Origin: Flavobacterium ustbae
Lineage (GTDB): Bacteria; Bacteroidota; Bacteroidia; Flavobacteriales; Flavobacteriaceae
Direction of reading: 5' to 3'
Length of the DNA stretch: 64,000 bases
Assembly (NCBI RefSeq): GCF_003946915.1
Contig: NZ_RPOC01000006.1
Location: 186,001-250,000, forward strand
Both the position numbers and the translations under genes were made by a program. The notes under the pieces were generated by a model. The model saw only the letters and a list, made by a program, of their open reading frames with translations, was not told the origin of the DNA and made no database searches. Of this stretch, positions 17,201-25,263 are shown in pieces. Every line of letters begins with the position of its first letter. Within the stretch, counting starts at the first letter, position 1.

Positions 17201-20110
17201 ATCTGTCGCATTAAAATCAAAACTGTCATTTCCTGTAAAATCTCCTTTTGGATCATAAGTAAGGTTTGCGGCCTCAGATGGCGTTAAAACCTGATTCACC
17301 GTTACAGGAATTCCGTTTAAGGCTAAAATTCCGTGGGAAGGAAGCGTTACAATGGTATAATTAGAAATCGTTCCGTCTGTATCTGATGCCGTTAGCGGAA
17401 TAATAGCCGTTGCCGGAGATGGAGATGGAATAACGGGATTAACAGCTGAATGCGCTGTCGGTGGATTATTGCCAACTGGAATTGTTATGGTTGCCGATGC
17501 CGATGTTGCTCCAGAATTGTCTGTTGCATTAAAATCAAAACTGTCGTTTCCTGTAAAATCTCCATTTGGATCGTAAGTAAGGTTTGCGGCTTCAGAAGGC
17601 GTTAAAACCTGATTTACCGTTACAGGAATTCCATTTAAGGCTAAAATTCCGTGAGAAGGAAGCGTTACAATGGTATAATTAGTAATTGTTCCATCTGTGT
17701 CGGATGCCGTTAAAGGATTAATAGCTGTCGCCGGTGCCGTGGACGGAATTATAGCATTAGTATCATCATACGCTATAGGAAGCTGATTTACAATTGGTGT
17801 ATAAGTCGCGGTATTGTTTGCAACAACCGGATCGTGCTGCATACCTACAATAGTGGCTGTATTGGCGTAAGAACCAGAAGCATTAGCAATCGCAGTAATG
17901 GATAGCGTTGCACTTGCTCCGCTTGCAAGATTGGAAATGGTCCAATTTGGTGCCAGCCAATTTCCTTGCGAAACTGTTGCGTTCACAAAAGTATAACCAG
18001 ACGGAAGCACTTCATTTACAGTAATAGCTGTTGCAGCACTTGGGCCAAAATTAGCCGCTGTAATTGTAAAAGTAATACTGTCGCCAATATTGGCATTATT
18101 TTTATCTGCTGTCTTCGTAATCGAGAGATCAGTCTCTACCACTGGCGTCGCAGTTGCTGTATTATTTGTAAGATCAGTATCTGTATCGTTTCCTGTAATC
18201 GCAGCTGTATTTGAATAAGATCCTGAAGGATTTACCAAAGCGGTAATCGCCATTGTGGCACTAGCTCCATTTGCCAAAGCTCCTATATTCCAGTCAGGCG
18301 CCGACCAAGTCCCTGTAGAAGGATTCGCACTTATAAAAGTGTAACCAGACGGAAGTACATCACTTACCGTAACTCCGCTTGCTTTATAAGGACCTGCATT
18401 TGTAGCTGTTATTGTAAAAACACTGTTACTGCCAACACTTGCATTAAGATTATCTACTGTCTTTGTAATTTGCAGATCGGCAGAACAAATAGCAGTTTCC
18501 AAAGTTTTGGTTGCTAATGTTGGCACGCCTCCACATGAATCTGATATCGAATATTGCACCACAACTGTTCCTGCTCCAGTAAAATTTACAGTGTTTCCTG
18601 TTACAGTTGCAGGGCCGCTTACTATACTTAATACTCCTCCAGCGGGAGTCAGATTTAATACAATAGGCTGCCCTACACAATATTTAGAGTTTGGCCCATC
18701 TCCTACAGAGACCGTATTAATAGCTGGAAGCGATTCTACACCACAAATTTGTACGGGCGCTGTGGCAAATGTATAAACGGATTCTGTTTCATTTTCATTA
18801 CTTCCATTTCCCATACTTCCTCTTACTCTGTGTCCCGCATAACCAAAATTACCTTCGCAATTTTTAACAATCATAGAAGTATGTCCGCCAGTTTCTACAG
18901 CTAGAATTTTATCCGAAACGGTTAAACCTGTTGGCATAACAGGATTGGTAGAATTTCCTGTAGTACCTAATAAATTGTAATCATTTTGTCCAAAGGCATA
19001 TAAGTTTTTGTTATCGTTAATTACGTTTACACTTCCGTAAGTGGCATCATGTTCCTGAACACTAAACCATTTTATATTATTCATAATTTGACCGCCAGAA
19101 GTATATCGAGGCTGCACCCAAGAAAACCTATCAGTTGGTGTCCAGTCGCCTAATTGCCTACTTGAATTTTCGCCTAAAGTATATAAATTACCATCTGTAG
19201 CTAAGATGTAATAAGATCGCAATAGATTGTTTCCAGACGAAGCAATCATTTTTGGAGTCATTACCGGCAAAGTCATCTGTACTGCTCTAGGCGCGCTCGG
19301 CTGTATAGGTGTATTATTTCCGATTAAAATATTAGAACCCCAAACATAAATTGTCCCATCCGATTTTAAAGCCATAAGACCATCGTAGTTTCCTCGACAC
19401 ACCACAACATCTGTCAAATACGGATTTTGAGCATCTGCTGTTGTAACTCTGTACCAAGTTGTTGCATCTCCAGTTCCGCCGTTTCCACGAACATCTGCCG
19501 TTTGTGAGATAACCCAAACATCACCCGAGCAAGTTGTGATTGCTAATGTTTTGTAGGTAGCAAACATCATTTTCACATCTCCAGGTGTTACACCTGCTGG
19601 TAAACCATTAGAATTTCCATTAATTGTCAGTTTTTCAAAAGATACTCCAGAAGTAATTGTTTCGTCGAGTACTGCACCTTCAGTAGACCAAGCATATAAA
19701 CCATCTGTTGCCAAAAGAATACCTTGAACATCACTTCCAGAGCGACTTCCTAAAGCTGCTTTAAGCGGAACAGCAGTGCCTAACGCAGGAAAATTTGATT
19801 GGTTTATTGTAATTGGAGATAATACGTTTGAAGTTCCGTTGCTGTCCATTTTTTCACCCCAAACCTGTAAAGAACCTTCTGCAGTTCTAACAATTGTTGC
19901 ATGATAACTAGAAACAAAATTATCATACTCGATAGTTGCGGCATTCGTATTAGAATCACTTCCAAAATTGGATAAATCAATATTCGGACATCCTACTATT
20001 GGCTGCGAGCATTGCGCAATTGCCATTTGGCTTATTAAAAAAATAAAAAATACAAAGAGTATTTTTTTGGGGTATGCTGGTTTATGTAAATCAGAGTAGT
20101 TTATTATCAT
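14237..20110 (-). CDS. Giant T9SS-secreted surface protein with RCC1, DUF11 and cadherin-like repeats
   Basis: The 1957-residue protein begins with a signal peptide (FFIFLISQMAIAQ). Residues about 50-450 hold RCC1-like beta-propeller repeats (ALKSDGTIYVWGSN, LYTLGENSSRQLGDW, NLYAFGQNDYNLLG). Two DUF11-like Ig domains follow at about 545-770, then six tandem 106-residue cadherin-like repeats (about 775-1405), two further Ig-like modules, another DUF11-like module near 1770-1860, and a type B T9SS sorting domain at the end (NAVSANGDDQNG, IFNRWGVLVFE, GTYYYIIRY). It is expected at the cell surface or released, delivered with the adjacent SprF-like protein. An adhesin role is likely by analogy with SprB-type proteins. 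The RCC1 head is unusual for an adhesin and suggests ligand or partner binding. Confidence 0.9.
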   Translation of the reverse strand: MIINYSDLHKPAYPKKILFVFFIFLISQMAIAQCSQPIVGCPNIDLSNFGSDSNTNAATIEYDNFVSSYHATIVRTAEGSLQVWGEKMDSNGTSNVLSPITINQSNFPALGTAVPLKAALGSRSGSDVQGILLATDGLYAWSTEGAVLDETITSGVSFEKLTINGNSNGLPAGVTPGDVKMMFATYKTLAITTCSGDVWVISQTADVRGNGGTGDATTWYRVTTADAQNPYLTDVVVCRGNYDGLMALKSDGTIYVWGSNILIGNNTPIQPSAPRAVQMTLPVMTPKMIASSGNNLLRSYYILATDGNLYTLGENSSRQLGDWTPTDRFSWVQPRYTSGGQIMNNIKWFSVQEHDATYGSVNVINDNKNLYAFGQNDYNLLGTTGNSTNPVMPTGLTVSDKILAVETGGHTSMIVKNCEGNFGYAGHRVRGSMGNGSNENETESVYTFATAPVQICGVESLPAINTVSVGDGPNSKYCVGQPIVLNLTPAGGVLSIVSGPATVTGNTVNFTGAGTVVVQYSISDSCGGVPTLATKTLETAICSADLQITKTVDNLNASVGSNSVFTITATNAGPYKASGVTVSDVLPSGYTFISANPSTGTWSAPDWNIGALANGASATMAITALVNPSGSYSNTAAITGNDTDTDLTNNTATATPVVETDLSITKTADKNNANIGDSITFTITAANFGPSAATAITVNEVLPSGYTFVNATVSQGNWLAPNWTISNLASGASATLSITAIANASGSYANTATIVGMQHDPVVANNTATYTPIVNQLPIAYDDTNAIIPSTAPATAINPLTASDTDGTITNYTIVTLPSHGILALNGIPVTVNQVLTPSEAANLTYDPNGDFTGNDSFDFNATDNSGATSASATITIPVGNNPPTAHSAVNPVIPSPSPATAIIPLTASDTDGTISNYTIVTLPSHGILALNGIPVTVNQVLTPSEAANLTYDPKGDFTGNDSFDFNATDNSGATSASATITIPVGNNPPTAHSAVNPVIPSPAPATAIIPLTASDTDGTISNYMVVTLPSHGILALNEIPITVNQVLTPSEAANLTYDPNGDFTGNDSFDFNATDNSGATSASATITIPVGNNPPTAHSGVNPAIPSPAPATAIIPLTASDTDGTISNYTIVTLPSHGILALNGIPVTVNQVLTPSEAANLTYDPNGDFTGNDSFDFNATDNSGATSASATITIPIGNNPPTAHSAVNPVIPSPAPATAIIPLTASDTDGTIVNYTIITLPSHGILALNGIPVTVNQVLTPSEAANLTYDPKGDFTGNDSFDFNVTDNSRAISASATITIPVGNNPPVAHDAVGAIVPARASAVAINPLTATDTDGTIVNYTIVTLPSHGVLTLNGIAVTVNQVLTPAEAGLLSYDPHGNFSGNDSFTFTATDNNGAIDNTPAIITITIEKTAIIAVEDKKSSVRIDQTVTVLNVLENDSLDNKPIVFSEIILNTLIPDPNGFLVLQPEGNIELAPNVPTGTYSLTYEICEKTNSVNCSSAEVVITVLEPTLTIETDSYCENNTAYVSYTVSGNNFIPTGLLTINWIDSAGKVVATQNNMPLNGKTLWPGMVLNAENNPIDWPGWSLVNNKWIQDNDGFELTKPSVTMEFVLNATQSVSVAYPDSILGCNARPIFEIKAVNDDLLPQDGIIGALEIGNVLDNDILNGSPINRPDVILEGLDFPKGIVLNPDGTIDVEPNTKGGSYTVTYQICETANPTNCSTASITIFVEVPAIAIVKTVQANDTNGNGYMEEGETLTYNFSIQNTGNTDLENIVLDDPLPGIIISGGPIQLAAGQTDSYSFTGTYILSKADINNGSVSNQATVSGITKSGIAVFDKSDPNDFTADNPTIIKLGGCEIVIYNAVSANGDDQNGRFYVKGLECYPENTVQIFNRWGVLVFEREHYNNDDIAFRGVSEGRVTIKDSNGLPEGTYYYIIRYKDRQSLPHQEAGYLYLTK
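15880..17795. repeat. Six tandem 318-bp coding repeats
   Basis: A 318-bp unit (106 codons) recurs about six times in the T9SS cargo gene. The landmark GGATTATTGCC appears near 16191, 16508, 16827, 17145 and 17463. The four central units are nearly identical at DNA level, even at third codon positions; the outer two differ more. This points to recent duplication or gene conversion and makes repeat number likely to vary among strains. Confidence 0.92.
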
Positions 20111-20123
20111 AAGTACGTTTTAA

Positions 20124-20828
20124 TTATTTGATCAGCTGCGGAAGATTATAGGTTTGAGCCTGATTATTAAAATCAAAAAAATCAAACATGAGATAGGTTT
20201 CCTTTGCTATTAGTCCTGATAGTTTATATTTTAAAATCTGAGTTGGATTGTTTACAAAAATTTCATTTTCTAAAGCTTTGGCAGTCAATTCAACTCCGAT
20301 ACCAGAAATTGACATTGCAGGTGCGGGCAATTTTTTAATAAAACTATTTCTTGTAGCAATTTTGACAGGAACGCTAATTATTAAATCAGAATAATTTGTT
20401 CCTTTTTGAAGGTTCTGGGAGAATTTAATTTTTGAAAAATCGAAAGACAATTTAACCGCTTCTACTTTGATATGCATTTTTTCAGGAAGCAAAGGATGGT
20501 CACATTCTCCTGTATGTTTTTTGTTTTCCCGAAAAGTAACAACGTATTCGCCTGGTTCTTGAAATACATAATTGTTAATCTCATTTGCCTGCAAAGTTGT
20601 TGCGCTGTTATCTTTCAAATCTGTAATAATCCATAATGTAGAAGATTCAAAATTTCCAAAAGCAATTTTTTCATCAAATGAAATTACCTTATAAAATTTA
20701 CTGTCTTGAATTGTGCTCTTATTCTGAGCAAAAGATTTTAAACCTGATAAAAAGATAAAAAACAAAAAAAACAAGACCCCTCTCTTAATATATTCGCTAA
20801 ATAATTCCCTGCAACTATCCCAAATCAT
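20124..20828 (-). CDS. Exported protein of unknown function upstream of the T9SS cargo
   Basis: I do not recognise this 234-residue protein. It has an N-terminal export signal after a polar lead (hydrophobic core GVLFFLFFIFLSG, cleavage likely after SFA). The rest reads as beta-rich: a segment near 55-100 with EPGEYVVTFREN suggests a PKD/Ig-like fold, followed by a second beta domain to the end. It starts the operon and lies 13 bases from the giant cargo gene, so co-expression is very likely. It may be a co-secreted subunit or periplasmic helper. It has no T9SS sorting domain or lipobox. The start could be shorter, since the first 15 residues precede the hydrophobic segment. Confidence 0.65.
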   Translation of the reverse strand: MIWDSCRELFSEYIKRGVLFFLFFIFLSGLKSFAQNKSTIQDSKFYKVISFDEKIAFGNFESSTLWIITDLKDNSATTLQANEINNYVFQEPGEYVVTFRENKKHTGECDHPLLPEKMHIKVEAVKLSFDFSKIKFSQNLQKGTNYSDLIISVPVKIATRNSFIKKLPAPAMSISGIGVELTAKALENEIFVNNPTQILKYKLSGLIAKETYLMFDFFDFNNQAQTYNLPQLIK

Positions 20829-21268
20829 AAAATTTTAACTTTTAAATTTTCGGATACGAAACTAGTAATTTGACAAAGGGCAAAACGAACAGATTCTTTA
20901 CAAATTACGTAAAAGATAAAACATCTTTTATCTTACAAAACACATAAATCTTTAATTATCAGTACTTTAAAATACAAGGCGTTTTTTGTACACTAATCGC
21001 CATTTATATAGAAATTCTATATTTGGAAGAAATAAAAAATCGCTAAATTTTGATTTGAAAAAGCACCATTTGAAAAAAACAGTCTACTTAGTGGCACTTT
21101 AATGGTATTTCAAACTTAATGTTTCAATATTGTTAAAAAACGATATAAACAGTGATTATGAAAAAGTTTTTTCTAGATAACTACAATAAAAATATTAATA
21201 TTACAGTCATTCGCTAATCATTTTTGAAATTATATATAACAAAATGGTTTAATTTATAACTTCTCTAT
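20829..21268. promoter_or_regulatory. Divergent control region between the T9SS operon and the AraC-type gene
   Basis: This 440-base gap separates two divergent transcripts. AAGATAAAA (20913-20921) and TTTTATCTT (20926-20934) form a perfect 9-bp inverted repeat with a 4-base spacer. It is placed about 90 bases upstream of the first T9SS-operon gene and could be an operator. The rest is A+T-rich, and no reliable promoter box could be singled out. Confidence 0.4.
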
Positions 21269-22810
21269 ATGCACAAAAAAATTACTATTCTCCTTATTAT
21301 TTTACTTTCTTCACGCCTTACTTATTCGCAAAATTCATTTGAAAAAATCTATCTAGAAACTTATCAGGTTTTGTTGAGTTCAAATCCAAAAAAGGCTTTA
21401 AGTAACACCGATTATCTCTATAGAATTGCAAAAAACAATCCTGACAGAATAAAAACCCGAATGCTGAAAGCCCAGATTTTGTATCAATATGGAATTCATA
21501 CCGAAGCGATCAACGTTTTAAAACAAGCAGACAGTCTGGCTATTATAGATAAAGATTATGTAGCACAAGCTAAAGCCTGCGGTTTTTTAGCATCGCTTTA
21601 TCGCGAAAATGAAATTTATAATCTTGGAAAAATCTACTTGAATAAAGCCGTTGCTGTCAGTAAAAAGATTAAAAATAAAACAGAAATGTATCGTTTTCAG
21701 GGTAATTTATCACAAGAATTAGCTTATTACGACATATTTGATTCTAATTTTTCAAAAGCAATTTCAAATCTTAAAAAAGGAATTCAGTTTTTTGAAAAAG
21801 CCAGCACTAAAAGCGACAAAAACTATCAAATTGCCATAAATGACGAACTTATTGGCCGTAATTATCTTTCGCTCCAAAAAATCGATTCTGCTTTGTTTCA
21901 TTACGAAAGAGGCCTTAAAGAAATTGACGCTTCTTTATTGCGTGATAGTCCGTTAAGAGGCTTTCTTTATAATGGTCTAGCTAATGTTTACGCTAGTATT
22001 AACGATTCTAAAAATGCTGTTTTAAATTATAAAAAAGCAGAAGAAATTGCAGACCTTTCAGATTATTTTGCCTTGAAACAGGAAGTTTACAACTCTTTAA
22101 TGGAATTTTATAAAAAAAGAGATACAAAAAAGTATGTGTTCTACAATGAAAAGAATTTAAAGTTAAGCGAAGCCGAAAAGCAGAGTAGAAAAGCCATGGC
22201 TGACAATTTATTTAAATCGCTAGAAAAGAACCAGCAGCACAGTGAATCAGAATATCAGCAGAATAAATATGTTATTCTGGGTGTCTCTGTCCTTCTTATT
22301 TTAATAACCATTGGATTTTATATTTATAAGAGAAAACAAGACCATAAAAAAATAAGGGCTTTTATTGCAAACAATAAACCCATTCATATGCCTGAAACTA
22401 CACTAGCTCCAAAGAGAGATACTGCCAAAGAATATATGTCTGAAGCAACAGAAAAAAGTATTCTAAAAAGTATAAATGAGTTTGAAGCTTCACAATTTTA
22501 TCTCAATAAAACGTTGTCAATAAATTCGACGGCTGCAGAATTAAATATCAACCACCGTTATTTATCTTATGTAATTAACAAACATAAATCTAAGGATTTT
22601 GCCAGTTATATTAATGAATTACGAATTAATTATATCGTGGATCGACTAAAAAACGACTCCGATTATTTAAAATACAAAATAAGCTATTTGGCAGAGCAGG
22701 CTGGTTTTTCTTCGCACAGCAGGTTTACGATAACATTTAAAAAAATAACAGGAGTTTCGCCTTTAACTTTTATTACTTATCTACAGAAAAATAATAAAGA
22801 AGCTGTTTAA
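21269..22810 (+). CDS. Membrane TPR-AraC-type transcriptional regulator
   Basis: This 513-residue protein has a signal or anchor segment (MHKKITILLIILLSSRLTYSQ without a strong lipobox) and TPR-type helical repeats at about 25-300 (LYRENEIYNLGKIYLNKAV, ALFHYERGLKEI). A transmembrane helix follows at about 338-355 (YVILGVSVLLILITIGFYIY), then a cytoplasmic AraC helix-turn-helix pair at 410-505 (AAELNINHRYLSYVINKH and LAEQAGFSSHSRFTITFKK). Such proteins are thought to sense an extracytoplasmic signal through the TPR part and act directly on DNA. Its target is unknown; the divergent T9SS operon and the convergent mannan locus are the nearest candidates. Confidence 0.85.
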   Translation: MHKKITILLIILLSSRLTYSQNSFEKIYLETYQVLLSSNPKKALSNTDYLYRIAKNNPDRIKTRMLKAQILYQYGIHTEAINVLKQADSLAIIDKDYVAQAKACGFLASLYRENEIYNLGKIYLNKAVAVSKKIKNKTEMYRFQGNLSQELAYYDIFDSNFSKAISNLKKGIQFFEKASTKSDKNYQIAINDELIGRNYLSLQKIDSALFHYERGLKEIDASLLRDSPLRGFLYNGLANVYASINDSKNAVLNYKKAEEIADLSDYFALKQEVYNSLMEFYKKRDTKKYVFYNEKNLKLSEAEKQSRKAMADNLFKSLEKNQQHSESEYQQNKYVILGVSVLLILITIGFYIYKRKQDHKKIRAFIANNKPIHMPETTLAPKRDTAKEYMSEATEKSILKSINEFEASQFYLNKTLSINSTAAELNINHRYLSYVINKHKSKDFASYINELRINYIVDRLKNDSDYLKYKISYLAEQAGFSSHSRFTITFKKITGVSPLTFITYLQKNNKEAV

Positions 22811-22835
22811 ATCGGTTTTTTAAACAATAAAAAAC

Positions 22836-22868
22836 AAAAAACGGATAAGTTTTAATCATCCGTTTTTT
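22836..22868. terminator. Bidirectional terminator between convergent genes
   Basis: AAAAAACGGAT (22836-22846) and ATCCGTTTTTT (22858-22868) form a perfect 11-bp stem. A/T runs on both sides let it serve both the AraC-type gene (plus) and the mannan operon ending with the ROK gene (minus), whose stop is only three bases away. Confidence 0.85.
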
Positions 22869-22870
22869 GT

Positions 22871-23770
22871 TTAATCGCAAAGAAAACTGACGGCTCCTAG
22901 TAAGGCGGCAATTTCATTATCATTTGAAATGGAAACCTCAACTTTTAAACCTGATTCTTGAATTGTTTTATTAAATGGTGCTAAAAACAAATCGCTCGCA
23001 TTGGCAATTTTTCCGCCGATAATGATATGATCTGCTGCGAAGTTTTTGATCCACGGAATAACAACTTTTGCTAAATCATCGCCCATTCTTTCAAAAACTG
23101 TAATGGCGGATTGATCTCCATTTTTGGCTAGAGTATACAATTCCAAGCCATTATTAAGATCTGCATTGCTTAAAGATTTGTAATGTGACAAAAGACCTCT
23201 AACCGAAACATAATCTTCTGCCATACCTTCTTTATAAGGCAAATTATATATTTCTCCATCAGCTGGAACAGAATTCCCTGAACTGATTGATACTCCTTTA
23301 TCAATAAAACAAGCACCTAATCCTGTGCCTAATGTAACGGCCATCACTTTTTTAGAAAGATTTTCTTGCTGTTTAAAAACCTCTCCTTTTCCAAAACAAA
23401 CGGCATCATTTTCAAAAAGAACCGGAAAATTTGATGAAAAACCAAGAGTTTCCAAAAGCAATTCTCTAATATTTAATCCGTAAAAATGTTCGTATTTGGA
23501 CTGATCTTTAATCCAGCAGATGCCGTTTTTATAATCAAATGGTCCTGGCATGCAAACTGCTATTCCGCTAATATCTTTTATTTTAGAATTTTCTATTGCG
23601 GTGCAGATTACTTTTTTCCAAATATTCATGACCTCATCTGCAGGTTTATTCGAATCAAAAGATTCTTTGCAGAGCGAAAAGTCCAAAACTTTCATATCTG
23701 TTTTATTGATAACCGCAGCGGTAATATGTGTTCCTCCTATATCTAGCCCAATGGCATGTGATGTATTCAT
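22871..23770 (-). CDS. ROK-family sugar kinase, probable mannose/hexose kinase
   Basis: The 299-residue protein has the ROK ATP-binding start GLDIGGTHITAA (8-19), a second phosphate-binding segment VTLGTGLGACF, and the catalytic Asp in LFENDAVCFG. The usual ROK zinc site (EIGH followed by a CxCGxxGC cluster) is absent: here the region reads GEIYNLPYKEGMAEDY, with neither the His nor any of the cysteines. It is the last gene of the mannan operon, 23 bases after GH125, so phosphorylation of imported mannose in the cytoplasm is the likely job. Glucose or another hexose cannot be excluded. Confidence 0.82.
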   Translation of the reverse strand: MNTSHAIGLDIGGTHITAAVINKTDMKVLDFSLCKESFDSNKPADEVMNIWKKVICTAIENSKIKDISGIAVCMPGPFDYKNGICWIKDQSKYEHFYGLNIRELLLETLGFSSNFPVLFENDAVCFGKGEVFKQQENLSKKVMAVTLGTGLGACFIDKGVSISSGNSVPADGEIYNLPYKEGMAEDYVSVRGLLSHYKSLSNADLNNGLELYTLAKNGDQSAITVFERMGDDLAKVVIPWIKNFAADHIIIGGKIANASDLFLAPFNKTIQESGLKVEVSISNDNEIAALLGAVSFLCD

Positions 23771-23793
23771 TTTTACTTTTTTAGCTTTAGTAA

Positions 23794-25257
23794 CTAGATA
23801 TTTTTATCTTTTAAAATTTGAGGATAATGAATACTGGTGTGCACAATCATTTCACCAAACAATGTATTCGCCCAAGCAAACCATTTGCGGGTAAACTTAT
23901 TGACATCGTCTTTATGAAAAGATTCGTGCATGAATCCTGTATCGGCATTGGTTTTTATTAAATTGCTGATACAGGCTTTTATTTCTTTTTCGTCTACACT
24001 AGTTATGGCTCTTAAAACAATACTCATTGGCCAAATCGTATCGACTCCTGTGTGTGGGCCTCCAATGCCTTCGCCAGCTTTTCCTTTATAGAAAAACGGA
24101 TTGTTCTCTGACAACACTACTTTTCTCGTATTCAGATATAAAGGATCATTTGGAGCAATCGCTCCTAAATAAGGCAATGATAATAACGAAGGCACATTTG
24201 CATCGTCCATCATGTGAAAACTTCCGTATCCGTTGACTTCAAAAGCTATAATTTTTCCGAATTTTGGATGATTGATAATTCCGTGTTCGTTTAAACCTTT
24301 TTGAACTTGGTCTCTTAGTTCTGTAGCTTTTGCAACTAAATCAGTATCTTTTAAAGCTGGAAGAGAGAAAATTTCGATCAGATATCCCAATATTTCAATG
24401 GCGAACATATTACTCGGAATCAAATAACCAAACAAAGTAGAATCATCGCTTGGTCTAAAAGTCGAAACAATCAATCCGCAAGGTTTTACTGGATAGCCAT
24501 AACCGCCTAACGGAACTCCATCTGTTGCCCACGCCGTTTGACGCTGAAAACTATATGGTCCGCCTTTTCCGTCTAATCTTTGCTGCTCTTTAAATGTCTG
24601 TAAAACCAACAGCATGGCTTCTTTCCATTTGGCATCAAATAAACTGATATCTCCCGTTTCTTTCCAATACCCGTGCGCTAAACGAACTGGATAGCACAAA
24701 CTGTCAATTTCCCATTTTCTTTCATGAATTCCAGGCTGCATTTTCGTAAGGTCGTTTTTCCATTCGCTTTCCTTCGTAAAATCTTTATAAAAAGCATTCG
24801 CATACGGATCTAGCAGGATACATTTCGCTTGACGATTAATTACTCCTTTTACTAATTCGGCCAGTTTTGGATCTTCTTTTACAAACGGAATATACGGCCA
24901 AATCTGCGCTGTACTGTCTCTGAGCCACATGGCATCGATATCTCCTGTAATGACATACGTATCTGGTTTCCCGTCTATAATCTCAAAATCTACTGTGGTA
25001 TCTAATGTATTTGGAAAACAGTTTTCGAATACCCAAGCCAATTCTGGATTAGCGATTTGTTTTTTAACGCGCACGATTGCCGCTTCAATGGCTTTACTTG
25101 TAAATTTTCTTTCCGCAACTGGAGGTCTTTTCGAAACAAAATCTTTTAAAGGAAATTGGAAAGTATCTGAATTAAAGCCAAAAGCTTCTGTTTGAATGGC
25201 TAATAATCCTGCCGAAAAAATGCCTGCGTTTTTTATAAATTTTCTACGTGACTGCAT
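23794..25257 (-). CDS. GH125 exo-alpha-1,6-mannosidase
   Basis: The 487-residue protein has family GH125 (DUF1237) landmarks: ITGDIDAMWLRDSTAQIWPY, CYPVRLAHGYWKETGD, LIPSNMFAIEILGYL and GGPHTGVDTIWPMSIV. GH125 enzymes are metal-independent inverting enzymes that remove terminal alpha-1,6-mannose from N-glycans and yeast mannan. The N-terminus MQSRRKFIKNAGIFSAG is a twin-arginine-type signal, so it is probably exported folded to the periplasm. It starts six bases after the stop of the GH92 gene and is followed 23 bases later by the ROK kinase, so the three are one transcript. Confidence 0.93.
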   Translation of the reverse strand: MQSRRKFIKNAGIFSAGLLAIQTEAFGFNSDTFQFPLKDFVSKRPPVAERKFTSKAIEAAIVRVKKQIANPELAWVFENCFPNTLDTTVDFEIIDGKPDTYVITGDIDAMWLRDSTAQIWPYIPFVKEDPKLAELVKGVINRQAKCILLDPYANAFYKDFTKESEWKNDLTKMQPGIHERKWEIDSLCYPVRLAHGYWKETGDISLFDAKWKEAMLLVLQTFKEQQRLDGKGGPYSFQRQTAWATDGVPLGGYGYPVKPCGLIVSTFRPSDDSTLFGYLIPSNMFAIEILGYLIEIFSLPALKDTDLVAKATELRDQVQKGLNEHGIINHPKFGKIIAFEVNGYGSFHMMDDANVPSLLSLPYLGAIAPNDPLYLNTRKVVLSENNPFFYKGKAGEGIGGPHTGVDTIWPMSIVLRAITSVDEKEIKACISNLIKTNADTGFMHESFHKDDVNKFTRKWFAWANTLFGEMIVHTSIHYPQILKDKNI

Positions 25258-25263
25258 ATCTTT

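Noticed and set aside
17043..17258. Antisense genes inside the T9SS cargo repeats
   Set aside because: Open frames on the plus strand recur with the 318-bp repeat period, so they are a by-product of the repeat sequence.
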